Virus record (IMG/VR): IMGVR_UViG_3300042691_010023
Location: 1 to 64,000 of that record
Reading direction: 5' to 3' (one strand)
Length of the DNA: 64,000 bases
Source: a virus
Both the position numbers and the translations under genes were made by a program. Positions 43,976 to 52,760 of the stretch are shown piece by piece (within the stretch, counting starts at the first letter, position 1; every line of letters begins with the position of its first letter). The notes beneath the pieces were generated by a model. It made no database searches. It was not told the DNA's origin and saw nothing but the letters and a program-made list of their open reading frames with translations.

Positions 43976-44581
43976 ATGAGCAATAAGTTACAAAATATCA
44001 AAGCTGTTAAAGAATTATTAACAGGGGCACATAAAAGCCAAACACGTAAAACTTCAGGTTTTACAAAAACAAAGGAAGCTACGAAACGTGCTGTTGGCGA
44101 TGTATGGACTGAAATAGATCCTAAGTCAGGAACAGTTTGGCGCGTAGAGCAAAAGAATGGATACCGTACACGTATAGTAGATAATAGTATTCTACAAAAG
44201 ATACGTGATATAATGTCTGTACCAGACACATGTCCATGTTGCAATAAACAAATGCGCGATGAAGAAAAACATTTAAACTTTAAAATGTATTTCATTCATA
44301 AAAAATGTTTTACATGTGTTATAAAAGAAGAAACGGCTATTCGTGCAAAAGGTAAAGACGCTTGGGAAGAATATTCACGTACACGAATGTTAGCAAATGC
44401 AGAGGCATGGGTTAAAGATGCTGATCGAGAAGTGGAAGCTTTACGTGAAGCATTAAAATTACAATTTGTTCAAGATGCTGACGGCACATTGGAAAATTGG
44501 GATCAAAAAGCTTTTTTTGAAAAATTTGATTCGGATTATAAACGTACTAGAGAAACAATACTTAATAATTTAAAAGGATAA
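43976..44581 (+). CDS. Putative zinc-binding protein of T4-like marine phage type
   Basis: A 201-residue protein. The ATG at 43976 follows the previous stop by 1 nt. Residues 82-110 contain CPCCNKQM and later KKCFTC, a CxxC...CxxC arrangement fit for one zinc ion. The N-terminus is basic (HKSQTRKTSG) and the C-terminal 80 residues are helical. I recall similar proteins in T4-like cyanophages without known function. Confidence 0.65.
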   Translation: MSNKLQNIKAVKELLTGAHKSQTRKTSGFTKTKEATKRAVGDVWTEIDPKSGTVWRVEQKNGYRTRIVDNSILQKIRDIMSVPDTCPCCNKQMRDEEKHLNFKMYFIHKKCFTCVIKEETAIRAKGKDAWEEYSRTRMLANAEAWVKDADREVEALREALKLQFVQDADGTLENWDQKAFFEKFDSDYKRTRETILNNLKG

Positions 44582-44582
44582 T

Positions 44583-44873
44583 ATGGCTAGACCAATATCA
44601 AAAATATCTAAAGATCTTGAAGATGTAGTTTCAGTTACATCACAATTATCTAAAGAATATGCCGGCGCTCCTTCCGACAAAAAAGATAAAATTGAAGCAC
44701 AACTTAAAATGTTGATCAAAAATAAAGAAACGTTTAAATCAGAAATGCAAGAAGCTATACAACAAATAGATAAAAATATAGAATCTCAAATTAATGAAGT
44801 ACGTAAACTTATCAAAGAAGATGCTAAACAACAAATGGCTAAAGCACAAAGTAAACTGAAAGGAAATTTATAA
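44583..44873 (+). CDS. Coiled-coil hypothetical protein
   Basis: A 96-residue, Lys/Glu/Gln-rich, almost wholly helical protein with heptad spacing in the second half. Start and end are within a few nt of the neighbours, so it is translated as part of this small-gene run. No family is recognised. Confidence 0.55.
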   Translation: MARPISKISKDLEDVVSVTSQLSKEYAGAPSDKKDKIEAQLKMLIKNKETFKSEMQEAIQQIDKNIESQINEVRKLIKEDAKQQMAKAQSKLKGNL

Positions 44874-44874
44874 T

Positions 44875-45606
44875 ATGAAACTAGCGCCGATAGCAAATAC
44901 AATTATCTTATCTAAACTATCTAATTTAATATTAGAATCTGCAGACGGAGATGCTTCATCAATACAAAGTCAGTTACAAGATTTATCTGCAGAACTTAAA
45001 TCAGATGGCGAAGATATTACCGATGAAGAAGTACAAGCTGCTATGTTGAATGCATTAGTAGATGCTAACGGCGATGTATCGCAAGTAGATGTAGATGATG
45101 TAGAATCTATTAAAACTGAAATTCGTGAATTGCGTGGATATACTTTAACTGAGGGCGGAGGAGTTTTAGGTGCATTACATACTGTAGGAGATGTACTTGG
45201 TAATTCTGCATTTTTACATGAACTAGCTATTGGTATTGAAAAAGTTACTGGTAAAAAAGTTGATGAAGGTAAACTAAAATCTAAAATAGAATCGGTTACT
45301 GCTATGCTAAAAAAAGTAACTGGGTTACCTGCTAAAGCCATGGAAAAAGCATTTGAATGGATAACTAAAAAATTAGGCGGCTCTGAATTTCAACAAAAGG
45401 TTGCAGGTGTAGCCGGCACGTTAGTTGCTACTGTAGCTTTATTAGCATTAGCCGCATACTTTTTCCCGTCAATAACATCAGGTATATTAATGGTATTTGC
45501 AATTACTGGCATGTTAGGTAAGTCTGCAGAAATATATAAATTAATAAAAGAACTTATTCATCATTTAAAAACTAACGAAACTAATATATCAACTCAAGGA
45601 ACTTAA
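44875..45606 (+). CDS. Membrane/virion protein with LTE|G site
   Basis: A 243-residue protein. Residues 1-88 are acidic and helical, YTLTEGGGVLG at 89-99 fits the gp21 cut preference, the middle is Lys-rich and helical, and residues 175-215 form one or two membrane segments (LVATVALLALAAYFFPSITSG). It lies just before the lysis genes with a TAATG overlap. It may be a cleaved internal head protein or a membrane protein tied to lysis; the evidence does not decide. Confidence 0.6.
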   Translation: MKLAPIANTIILSKLSNLILESADGDASSIQSQLQDLSAELKSDGEDITDEEVQAAMLNALVDANGDVSQVDVDDVESIKTEIRELRGYTLTEGGGVLGALHTVGDVLGNSAFLHELAIGIEKVTGKKVDEGKLKSKIESVTAMLKKVTGLPAKAMEKAFEWITKKLGGSEFQQKVAGVAGTLVATVALLALAAYFFPSITSGILMVFAITGMLGKSAEIYKLIKELIHHLKTNETNISTQGT

Positions 45607-46151
45607 TGAAACGTTATACTGTAGAAGAACTAAAAACTAAATTTAATGAATTAGGATATGCATTTCCTAAATTTCACATTGTAGGTATTAGATCACAAGC
45701 TAATTTACCTAACGAATTTGACGACCTTATCGGTGTAATATCAAGCACAAAAGTACAATGGTTTACAGGTACAACTAATCCAGGAACACATTGGTTAAAG
45801 AATTTGATGAATCCAAAAGGTACTGCTTTACTAAAGCCTGGCCAATGGACAGACTCTTGGAAATTAGGATTACACCGCGGCGAATATAAAGCATTAGTTC
45901 AATGTAAGCCTATTACGGTATTTCGTGACACTGACAAAGATGCTCTTGCAGAAGAAACTGCAAAAACAGATACAGGATTATTTGGTATAAACATACACCG
46001 TGCAAATCCAAGATGGACTAGCAAATTTATTGATAAATGGTCAGCAGGCTGCCAGGTATTAAATAATCCTGCTGACTTTAAGCTATTAATTGAGGCATGT
46101 GAAGCTTCAGGATTATCTAGATTTACATATACTTTATTACGGGAGTTCTAA
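45606..46151 (+). CDS. Putative endolysin, L,D-transpeptidase (YkuD)-like
   Basis: A 181-residue protein with GINIHRANP (H131) and, 15 residues later, SAGCQVLNN (C149). This His...Ser-x-Gly-Cys spacing matches the YkuD-type L,D-transpeptidase catalytic motif (HX14-17[S/T]HGC), with Ala in place of the second His. Such a fold could cut or remodel peptidoglycan cross-links. The next genes look like a holin and spanins, which supports an endolysin role. It lacks a signal peptide, as expected for holin-dependent release. Confidence 0.65.
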   Translation: MKRYTVEELKTKFNELGYAFPKFHIVGIRSQANLPNEFDDLIGVISSTKVQWFTGTTNPGTHWLKNLMNPKGTALLKPGQWTDSWKLGLHRGEYKALVQCKPITVFRDTDKDALAEETAKTDTGLFGINIHRANPRWTSKFIDKWSAGCQVLNNPADFKLLIEACEASGLSRFTYTLLREF

Positions 46152-46432
46152 TGGCACAAAAACGTAAATATTGGGTAGATAAAATGCTATCTGGAGATAG
46201 CGGCGTATCATCTAAACGAGTAGCGGGTACATTTGTATTACTCAATGTAATTGTATTTTGTTATATGGCAGTGATAAGTGAAATGGTATTGCCCGATTTT
46301 ATGTTTGAAGCAATATGTTTCTTAGCCGGCGGATTGTTAGGTATAACTGCATTAGAAAATGTATTTAAAAAAGATCCTCCTGCCGCAGAAGATACAACTA
46401 CTCCGCCATCAACTAATAACGAACAACCATAA
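46151..46432 (+). CDS. Holin-like membrane protein
   Basis: A 93-residue protein with two membrane segments (about residues 24-44 and 49-70), a basic N-terminus and a Pro/Thr/Asn-rich tail. Size, topology and position next to the endolysin-like gene fit a class II holin. It overlaps the upstream gene by one base (AATGG junction). Confidence 0.65.
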   Translation: MAQKRKYWVDKMLSGDSGVSSKRVAGTFVLLNVIVFCYMAVISEMVLPDFMFEAICFLAGGLLGITALENVFKKDPPAAEDTTTPPSTNNEQP

Positions 46433-46436
46433 TAAT

Positions 46437-46847
46437 ATGTTGAAATTTTTAAAAAAATATTGGTACTATATAGTTATGCTACTGTTGTTAGTAGCACTAT
46501 ATATCCTATATAAAAAAGCTACTGAAAAGCAACTAGTAGTTACAGATACTACCATTGAAGATCTTAGAGCACGTGTAGATAGTTTATCACATGCTAACGA
46601 TAGTTTACAAATTGCATACGACGTCAAACAAGCCACGATCATTAACAACATAACATATAAAAACATACAAGATGCTAAAAACATTTCTAAAATTCCTAGC
46701 CTTACTTACCATCAGCGCGACAGCTTATGGGCAAAGTTTCTTACCACAGAGGATAGTGTACCAGGGGGATACTGGGATATTCTTAAGCAAAAAACAGGAG
46801 GCAGAAGTCCTAAAGAGCTTAGCGTACAAGGATCTGTACAAAAGTAA
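46437..46847 (+). CDS. Inner-membrane spanin-like protein (Rz-like)
   Basis: A 136-residue protein with one N-terminal membrane helix (YYIVMLLLLVALYILY) and a periplasmic helical domain. The upstream frame extension to 46359 would overlap the holin and is not needed. In its 3' part, a second gene starts in another frame at 46672. The arrangement resembles phage Rz/Rz1 pairs, which fuse the inner and outer membranes at lysis. Confidence 0.6.
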   Translation: MLKFLKKYWYYIVMLLLLVALYILYKKATEKQLVVTDTTIEDLRARVDSLSHANDSLQIAYDVKQATIINNITYKNIQDAKNISKIPSLTYHQRDSLWAKFLTTEDSVPGGYWDILKQKTGGRSPKELSVQGSVQK

Positions 46848-47181
46848 TTTAGATTCTATGTTCCAATATGCAGATAACTGTACAGAAGCTCTAATGCTTT
46901 CACGTACAGCTTTTTTTAGTTTATACGATCAATACGGCGATTTAGAAACTGAAGCTAAAACGCAACGTGATTCGGTACAAATAGAAAAGTTAGCAAAAAA
47001 TAAAGCTTTAGAAGAAGTCGTTAAACAAACAGATCGTAAAGTATTATGGCGTAGAATTGCAGTAGGCGAGGGTATAATATTGGCAGGTGCTACATTTGCC
47101 ATTATATCAGGCGCATGGATTCCAGCATTAGCAGTTACAGCAATTGCAGAAACTGTACATATTTCAAAAAGAAAAAAATAA
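46672..47181 (+). CDS. Secreted partner of the spanin-like protein, overlapping gene
   Basis: A 169-residue protein whose first 20 residues are a signal peptide (LKFLALLTISATAYG, predicted cut before Q). The first 176 nt overlap the preceding gene in a different frame. The mature part is helical, and a hydrophobic stretch near 138-158 (IILAGATFAIISGAWIPAL) could be a membrane segment. There is no lipobox Cys, so it is not a classical Rz1 lipoprotein; the lysis role is inferred from position. Confidence 0.6.
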   Translation: MLKTFLKFLALLTISATAYGQSFLPQRIVYQGDTGIFLSKKQEAEVLKSLAYKDLYKSNLDSMFQYADNCTEALMLSRTAFFSLYDQYGDLETEAKTQRDSVQIEKLAKNKALEEVVKQTDRKVLWRRIAVGEGIILAGATFAIISGAWIPALAVTAIAETVHISKRKK

Positions 47182-47190
47182 TGGTTATGT

Positions 47191-48765
47191 ATGTCTCAAA
47201 AATCGTTAAAAGAAATTATAGCAGATGAGTATAAAAAATGTGCCACTGACCCGGTACATTTTATGAAAAAATATTGTATTATTCAACATCCTACCAAAGG
47301 AAAAATATACTTTCATTTATACCCATTCCAAGAAGATGTTTTGCGTAATATGCAAAACAATAGATATTCGGTTATATTAAAATCTCGACAATTAGGTATT
47401 TCTACATTATCTGCAGGATATGCATTATGGTGCATGTTGTTTAAACAAGACTTTAATATCTTAGTATTAGCTACTACTCAAGACGTTGCTAAAAACTTGG
47501 TAACTAAAGTACGTGTAATGCACGAAAATTTACCTATCTGGTTAAAAGGTAAGTCGATTGAAGATAATAAATTGTCGTTACGTTTTAAAAACGGATCACA
47601 AATTAAAGCCGTTTCTAGTACAGGCACATCAGGTCGTTCTGAAGCATTATCATTACTAATTATTGATGAGGCTGCATTTATACGTAACATTGAAGAAATT
47701 TGGAAATCAGCTCAGCAAACATTGGCAACCGGTGGAGGATGTATTGCATTATCGACACCTAACGGTACAGGTAATTGGTTTCATCAAACATGGGTAGATG
47801 CAGAATCAGGCGGGCAATTTAAGCCAATTAAACTACACTGGACGGTACATCCGGAACGTGATGAAAGTTGGCGTATAGAACAAACGGAGTTGTTAGGTGA
47901 AAAGGGAGCTGCACAAGAATGTGATTGTGACTTTATTTCATCTGGACATACTGTTATTGATGGTCCTATACTGCAATGGTATGATCAAACATATATTAAA
48001 GATCCAATCGAACGTAGAGGATTTGATGGTAATTATTGGATATGGGAATATCCAGACTATTCAAAAAATTACGCAGTAGTAGCTGACGTAGCTCGAGGCG
48101 ATGGTTCTGATTATTCTGCATTCCATGTAATCGATGTAGATAATTTAACACAAGTAGCAGAATATCGTGGTAAGATAGGTACTACAGAATACGGTAACAT
48201 GTTAATGTCAGTAGCTACAGATTATAATAATGCGCTGTTAGTTATAGAAAATGCCAATGTCGGTTGGGCCGTTATCCAAGTTGTAATTGATAGAGGCTAT
48301 AGTAATTTATATTATTCATATCGACAAGACGCTTATATAGACGAAAATATACATCTTACTAAGGGATATGATCTTAAAAGTAAGTCAGACATGGTACCAG
48401 GATTTTCTACAACTAGTAAAACACGTCCATTGACCATTTCAAAATTAGAAACGTATTTACGAGAAAAAAGTCCGGTTGTACGAAGTAAACGTTTGTTAGA
48501 TGAGTTGTTTGTATTTATATGGAACGGTTCTAGGGCAGAAGCACAACGTGGATATAATGATGATTTGGTAATGTCATTCGCTATAGCATTATGGATACGA
48601 GACACGGCATTACGTCTCAAACAACAAGGTATGGACTTATCACGTAAGGCATTAAATCATTTCGGAAAGACTAATCCAGGAGTGTATACAATATCACCTC
48701 AACAACATCAAACATGGACATGGAAAACTCCTGGCGGAGATGAAAGTTTAACCTGGCTGACCTAA
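47191..48765 (+). CDS. 17: Terminase large subunit gp17
   Basis: A 524-residue protein with the packaging ATPase motifs SRQLGIST (Walker A-like, 65-72) and LLIIDEAA (Walker B, 155-162), then the nuclease core AVVADVARGDGSDYSAF (D299) with an acidic VIENANVG strand further on. It pumps DNA into proheads and cuts concatemers at packaging ends. It is shorter than T4 gp17 (610). No gp16-like small subunit is evident in the window. Confidence 0.92.
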   Translation: MSQKSLKEIIADEYKKCATDPVHFMKKYCIIQHPTKGKIYFHLYPFQEDVLRNMQNNRYSVILKSRQLGISTLSAGYALWCMLFKQDFNILVLATTQDVAKNLVTKVRVMHENLPIWLKGKSIEDNKLSLRFKNGSQIKAVSSTGTSGRSEALSLLIIDEAAFIRNIEEIWKSAQQTLATGGGCIALSTPNGTGNWFHQTWVDAESGGQFKPIKLHWTVHPERDESWRIEQTELLGEKGAAQECDCDFISSGHTVIDGPILQWYDQTYIKDPIERRGFDGNYWIWEYPDYSKNYAVVADVARGDGSDYSAFHVIDVDNLTQVAEYRGKIGTTEYGNMLMSVATDYNNALLVIENANVGWAVIQVVIDRGYSNLYYSYRQDAYIDENIHLTKGYDLKSKSDMVPGFSTTSKTRPLTISKLETYLREKSPVVRSKRLLDELFVFIWNGSRAEAQRGYNDDLVMSFAIALWIRDTALRLKQQGMDLSRKALNHFGKTNPGVYTISPQQHQTWTWKTPGGDESLTWLT

Positions 48766-48772
48766 TATTTAT
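48765..48772 (+). promoter_or_regulatory. ATATTTAT intergenic element, copy 11
   Basis: ATATTTAT followed by AAATAAAT, 15 nt before the portal ATG. Here the context also contains a forward TATAAATA (48770-48777), the T4 late-promoter core. Confidence 0.55.
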
Positions 48773-48787
48773 AAATAAATAATATAC

Positions 48788-50683
48788 ATGGCAGACACTT
48801 CATTACAGGCCAGATTAAAACGGCTATTTTCTACTAATGTAATTGTAAGACGTATCGCTAAAAATCGTTTAAAGGCGGTTGATACAAATAGGTTACAATC
48901 TAACGGCTCATTATCTAGTAACAGTTATATCGATAGATTTACTGGATTACATAGAGGTCAGTCAGGTTATGCTACATATAACCAAACATACAATTTTCAT
49001 TCTTCTAAACTAGAATTGTTTACAGATTACGAAGCTATGGATATGGATCCTATTATAGCATCGGCATTAGATATTTACGCAGACGAATCTACAGTTAAAA
49101 ATGCAGAAGGTGATACATTATCAATTTCTACATCTAACGAAGAAGTTCGTAAAGTACTGCATAATTTATTTTACGATATTATTAATATTGACTATAATCT
49201 ATGGCCATGGGTACGTAATGCGTGTAAGTACGGCGATTTCTTTTTACATTTAGATATTGAAGACGAATTAGGGGTTATTAACGTAACTCCATTATCAGCA
49301 TACGAAGTTCGTCGTGAAGATGGATATGATCCAGAAAATCCATATGCATATCGATTTATACTCGAAGGTCCTAGTGGTACATATGCTAATTTTGCCGGTA
49401 AGCCTAACCGTACTGAATTTGAAAGTTTTCAAATGGCACACTTTCGTTTGTTATCTGATACAAACTTCTTACCGTACGGTAAGTCAATGATCGAGTCAGG
49501 ACGTAAATTGTTTAAGCAATTGTCATTAATGGAAGATGCGATGCTTATTCAACGTATTATGCGTGCCCCAGAACGTCGCGTTTTTAAAATTGATGTAGGT
49601 AATATTCCACCACATGAAGTAGATAACTATATGAACCAAATCATGAGCAAGATGAAAAAGGTTCCATATATGAATGAACAGACAGGTGACTACAACCTTA
49701 AGTTTAATCTGCAAAACATGATGGAAGATTATTATCTGCCAGTTCGTGGCGGAGAGTCTGGTACTGCAATTGATACATTAGCTGGATTAACTAATGAAGG
49801 CCAAATTGAAGATATTGAATACTTACGTAATAAATTGCATGCTGCATTAAAGATACCTAAAGCATTTTTAGGATATGATGAGGGAGTAGAAGGTAAAGCT
49901 ACATTAGCAGCTGAAGATGTACGTTTTGCTCGTACAATTGAACGTATTCAAAAAATATTTGTATCTGAATTAACTAAGATTGCAATCGTTCATTTATATG
50001 CACAAGGATTTCGTGATGAAGATTTGATTGGGTTCTCATTAGAACTAAATAATCCTTCGTTGATTTATGAAAAGCAACAATTAGAATCTTTAACTACAAA
50101 AGTAGAATTGGCAGGTAAATTACGCGAATCGCAATTGTTTTCGGAACAATGGATTTACGAAAACATATTTGGTATGACTGAGTATGAATGGAAGTCTCAA
50201 CAAGATAATGTAATAGAAGATCTTAAAACTCAGTTCCGTCGCAAACAAATTGCTGATGAAGGTAATGACCCTAAAAAGACAAATATGAGTTTTGGTACTC
50301 CGCATGACATTGCATCAATGCACGTAGCTACCAAAGGAGAATTGTTGCCAGGTATGGAACAGGAACATGTTGCTGGCCCTGGACGTCCTAAAGATATTAG
50401 TACATGGGGTAAGCATTCTAGTCCGCATGGACGTGATCCATTAGGTGCTAAACAACTCGGAGCTACATTCAATAACAGTCCTAAAACAGATCCGTTGCAA
50501 CATACATTTCGTAAAAGTTCTCCATTAAGCATAGAATCGATTGAGTCTAAAGCATTAATTAAAACATTGAATACTAAATTTAAAAGTTCTAGTATAATAC
50601 AAGAGTCGTTAGATAAAAGCGCTGTCGATCCAGATGCGGGTACATTATTAGACGAATCGCAATTATTATCACTAAATGACTAA
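48788..50683 (+). CDS. 20: Portal vertex protein gp20
   Basis: A 631-residue protein of the gp20 family: the N-terminal SGYATYNQTYNFHSSKLEL region, the YFDIINIDYN-like and WPWVRNACKYGDFFLHLDIE segments, and the helical LRNKLHAALKIPKAFLGYDE core. The dodecameric portal nucleates the prohead and forms the DNA channel. The C-terminal 100 residues are Ser/Pro-rich and extend beyond T4 gp20 (524). Confidence 0.92.
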   Translation: MADTSLQARLKRLFSTNVIVRRIAKNRLKAVDTNRLQSNGSLSSNSYIDRFTGLHRGQSGYATYNQTYNFHSSKLELFTDYEAMDMDPIIASALDIYADESTVKNAEGDTLSISTSNEEVRKVLHNLFYDIINIDYNLWPWVRNACKYGDFFLHLDIEDELGVINVTPLSAYEVRREDGYDPENPYAYRFILEGPSGTYANFAGKPNRTEFESFQMAHFRLLSDTNFLPYGKSMIESGRKLFKQLSLMEDAMLIQRIMRAPERRVFKIDVGNIPPHEVDNYMNQIMSKMKKVPYMNEQTGDYNLKFNLQNMMEDYYLPVRGGESGTAIDTLAGLTNEGQIEDIEYLRNKLHAALKIPKAFLGYDEGVEGKATLAAEDVRFARTIERIQKIFVSELTKIAIVHLYAQGFRDEDLIGFSLELNNPSLIYEKQQLESLTTKVELAGKLRESQLFSEQWIYENIFGMTEYEWKSQQDNVIEDLKTQFRRKQIADEGNDPKKTNMSFGTPHDIASMHVATKGELLPGMEQEHVAGPGRPKDISTWGKHSSPHGRDPLGAKQLGATFNNSPKTDPLQHTFRKSSPLSIESIESKALIKTLNTKFKSSSIIQESLDKSAVDPDAGTLLDESQLLSLND

Positions 50684-50709
50684 GATTATAACATTTTACA
50701 GTGATATAT

Positions 50710-50717
50710 ATATTTAT
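50710..50717 (+). promoter_or_regulatory. ATATTTAT intergenic element, copy 12
   Basis: ATATTTAT followed by TAAAAAGG, 35 nt before the ATG at 50753, in a 69-nt gap. A second purine-rich ribosome site (AAAAGGAAA) lies nearer the start codon. Confidence 0.5.
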
Positions 50718-50752
50718 TAAAAAGGCGTATACATAAAAGGAAACGTAACACT

Positions 50753-51601
50753 ATGAGCCGAATTAAACATTCAAAAGTAAAAAATACAGGTTTAATTTTC
50801 GAGTTACTCGTACGTCAAGTCGCTGCCGATACTATGAATGGTACTCGGTCTAAAGCTTTACAAATTATTAAGAAGAATTTTAATAACAATACCGAGTTAA
50901 ATAAAGAACTTAAACTATATCGCGCAGTACACGAAGAGAAATTTAATTCAGATGCTAAAGCACATGCATTTCTTTCTGCCGTTATAAAGTCTAAGAAAAT
51001 GATCAATGAGTCATCTCTTAAGCGTGAAAAATTCAATCTTATCAAAGAAATACGTACGGCTTACGATATTGAAGATTTTTTTACAGCACGAGTAAACAAT
51101 TATAAAATACATGCCAGTATTTATAAATTATTTGAATTTGCAGAGGCAGATGACCCTAAAGAATATGTAGAGACTAAATTTGCACTACTAGAACATGTAC
51201 GTACTGTAGCTAATAAAACAGAAGCTACAAAGCCTATGTTAGAGTCAGAAAATAAAGATGTACGTATTTTAGCTTCAAAAATAATTGTAGATCGTTTCAA
51301 TGAAAAATATTCTAGTCAATTGACTACTGAACAAAAGTCTTTGCTACGTCAATATATTAATACGGTTAGTAATTCTACATCTCTTAAAGACTATGTAATT
51401 AAAGAAGCTAAGAGTATTAGTGAGCAATTGAAAACATTGAAGACTACAATTCCTAGTAAAGTATTACGTATCAAATTAAATGAAGTGTCTAATTTGTTAT
51501 CTTCCCTATCTAAAAAACATGTTATCGAAGATAAAGACGTTTTAACAATGTTACGTTATTATGAATTAGTTTCTGAATTAAATAAAGTTAAAGGTAAGTA
51601 A
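50753..51601 (+). CDS. Conserved helical head-cluster protein
   Basis: A 282-residue, Lys-rich helical protein starting KNTGLIFELLVRQVAADTM, a start I recall from T4-like marine phages between portal and protease. No enzyme motif is visible. Position suggests a prohead core or assembly role (T4 has gp67/gp68 here), but similarity to those is not shown. Confidence 0.6.
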   Translation: MSRIKHSKVKNTGLIFELLVRQVAADTMNGTRSKALQIIKKNFNNNTELNKELKLYRAVHEEKFNSDAKAHAFLSAVIKSKKMINESSLKREKFNLIKEIRTAYDIEDFFTARVNNYKIHASIYKLFEFAEADDPKEYVETKFALLEHVRTVANKTEATKPMLESENKDVRILASKIIVDRFNEKYSSQLTTEQKSLLRQYINTVSNSTSLKDYVIKEAKSISEQLKTLKTTIPSKVLRIKLNEVSNLLSSLSKKHVIEDKDVLTMLRYYELVSELNKVKGK

Positions 51602-51927
51602 TGGGATCACAAGTAGGAACTTATCCATATAATTACAATGCGCCAGATACAAACAATGGGCCAGATCAATTTGATCGTTTGGGGCATCCAGGTAAATATT
51701 ATTCGGTACTTTCATACCAAAACGGACAATTGGACTTGACAGGCTCTAACTACGGATATGGTAGTATTATTGTAAAAACGCCTAATAGTGCTACAATTAC
51801 ATTATCAGGCGGCGGTACGATTGCAGATAGTAGTTTAACTGCAGGTGTAGTATATGATCTGTCTGTTAGTAAAATTAGTGGTGGTAGTGGAGCTTTAATT
51901 TTAGTACTTAAGAAGCAAGGAATCTAA
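51601..51927 (+). CDS. Small beta-rich structural protein
   Basis: A 108-residue Gly/Ser/Tyr-rich protein (YSVLSYQNGQLDLTGSN, then an ITLSGGGTI strand), probably a single beta-sandwich domain. It overlaps both neighbours by the TAATG junction. A head decoration role is plausible and not proven. Confidence 0.55.
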   Translation: MGSQVGTYPYNYNAPDTNNGPDQFDRLGHPGKYYSVLSYQNGQLDLTGSNYGYGSIIVKTPNSATITLSGGGTIADSSLTAGVVYDLSVSKISGGSGALILVLKKQGI

Positions 51928-52760
51928 TGGGTTTATTTAAAGATATAGAAAAAAGCTTTAAGCGTTTAACGGAAGGTGTAGATGACGTTTCTGATAAAGA
52001 AGCTAAGTCTAAATTTAAAGATCTTGAAGATAAAGATCTAGATAATGATGGCGATGCTGATTCTTCTGATAAATACTTACATAAACGTTTAGGTAAAGTA
52101 GCTTTAAAAACTGAAGAAGAGTCTGAAGAAGAACTCGATGAAATGTCGACATCTGCAGCCACTCCAGGATATATGACTCCAAAAGCTTTTGGTAAGGCTG
52201 GTGATGATACGGTAGAAGCTGATGGATGGAAACGTGTTAAAAAAACTAACAAAATATTTCGTCCTATGGAAAATAAATCTTCGTATAAAAAAATGATGTC
52301 AGAAATGTATGGCGTTGTTGATGAGTTACAATTACATGAAGCTGTTAATCCTGAGTTAGATAAAGCAGTTAAAAGATTTATTGATGCATTAGCTAAGAAA
52401 TATGGTTATAAAAGTTCTGATGCTGTCATGGCAGTGTTTCAAGCACTTACACGTTTAAATTTGATACATAACAGTGTTAAATATAAAGCACCTTCCGGCT
52501 TTGAAATCGAAGAAGCAGTGTCATACCGTCAATACAAAAAAGATGAGTCAGCTTCACCATCACAGAAAGTTAACAAAAGTATAATGGAAGTTAACAAAAT
52601 GTTAGCTGAAATTGAAAAGATTGTGCATAACAATATTAGACTTAAAACAGAGACAGGAGTTGATTCTTCTCAGTTTTGGAAGCAGACTGGTAATCGTATC
52701 AATAAAATAAATGAACGCATTGTTAGAATTTCTAATAGATTAAAGGAATTATCTAAATGA
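51927..52760 (+). CDS. Head-region protein with EF-hand-like loop and LTE|G site
   Basis: A 277-residue protein. The N-terminus (FKRLTEGVDD, LTE at 14-16) fits a cleavable capsid-targeting peptide. Residues 37-48 (DLDNDGDADSSD) match a 12-residue calcium-binding EF-hand/dockerin loop. LQLHEAVNP further on is another possible cut site. The remainder is helical and charged. It is probably an internal head or core protein; calcium binding is inferred from the loop. Confidence 0.6.
   Translation: MGLFKDIEKSFKRLTEGVDDVSDKEAKSKFKDLEDKDLDNDGDADSSDKYLHKRLGKVALKTEEESEEELDEMSTSAATPGYMTPKAFGKAGDDTVEADGWKRVKKTNKIFRPMENKSSYKKMMSEMYGVVDELQLHEAVNPELDKAVKRFIDALAKKYGYKSSDAVMAVFQALTRLNLIHNSVKYKAPSGFEIEEAVSYRQYKKDESASPSQKVNKSIMEVNKMLAEIEKIVHNNIRLKTETGVDSSQFWKQTGNRINKINERIVRISNRLKELSK

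Noticed and set aside
48770-48777. Forward TATAAATA as a T4-type late promoter
   Set aside because: It is produced by the overlap of ATATTTAT with its A/T-rich tail in one gap only; the other copies lack it, so it is not treated as a separate signal.
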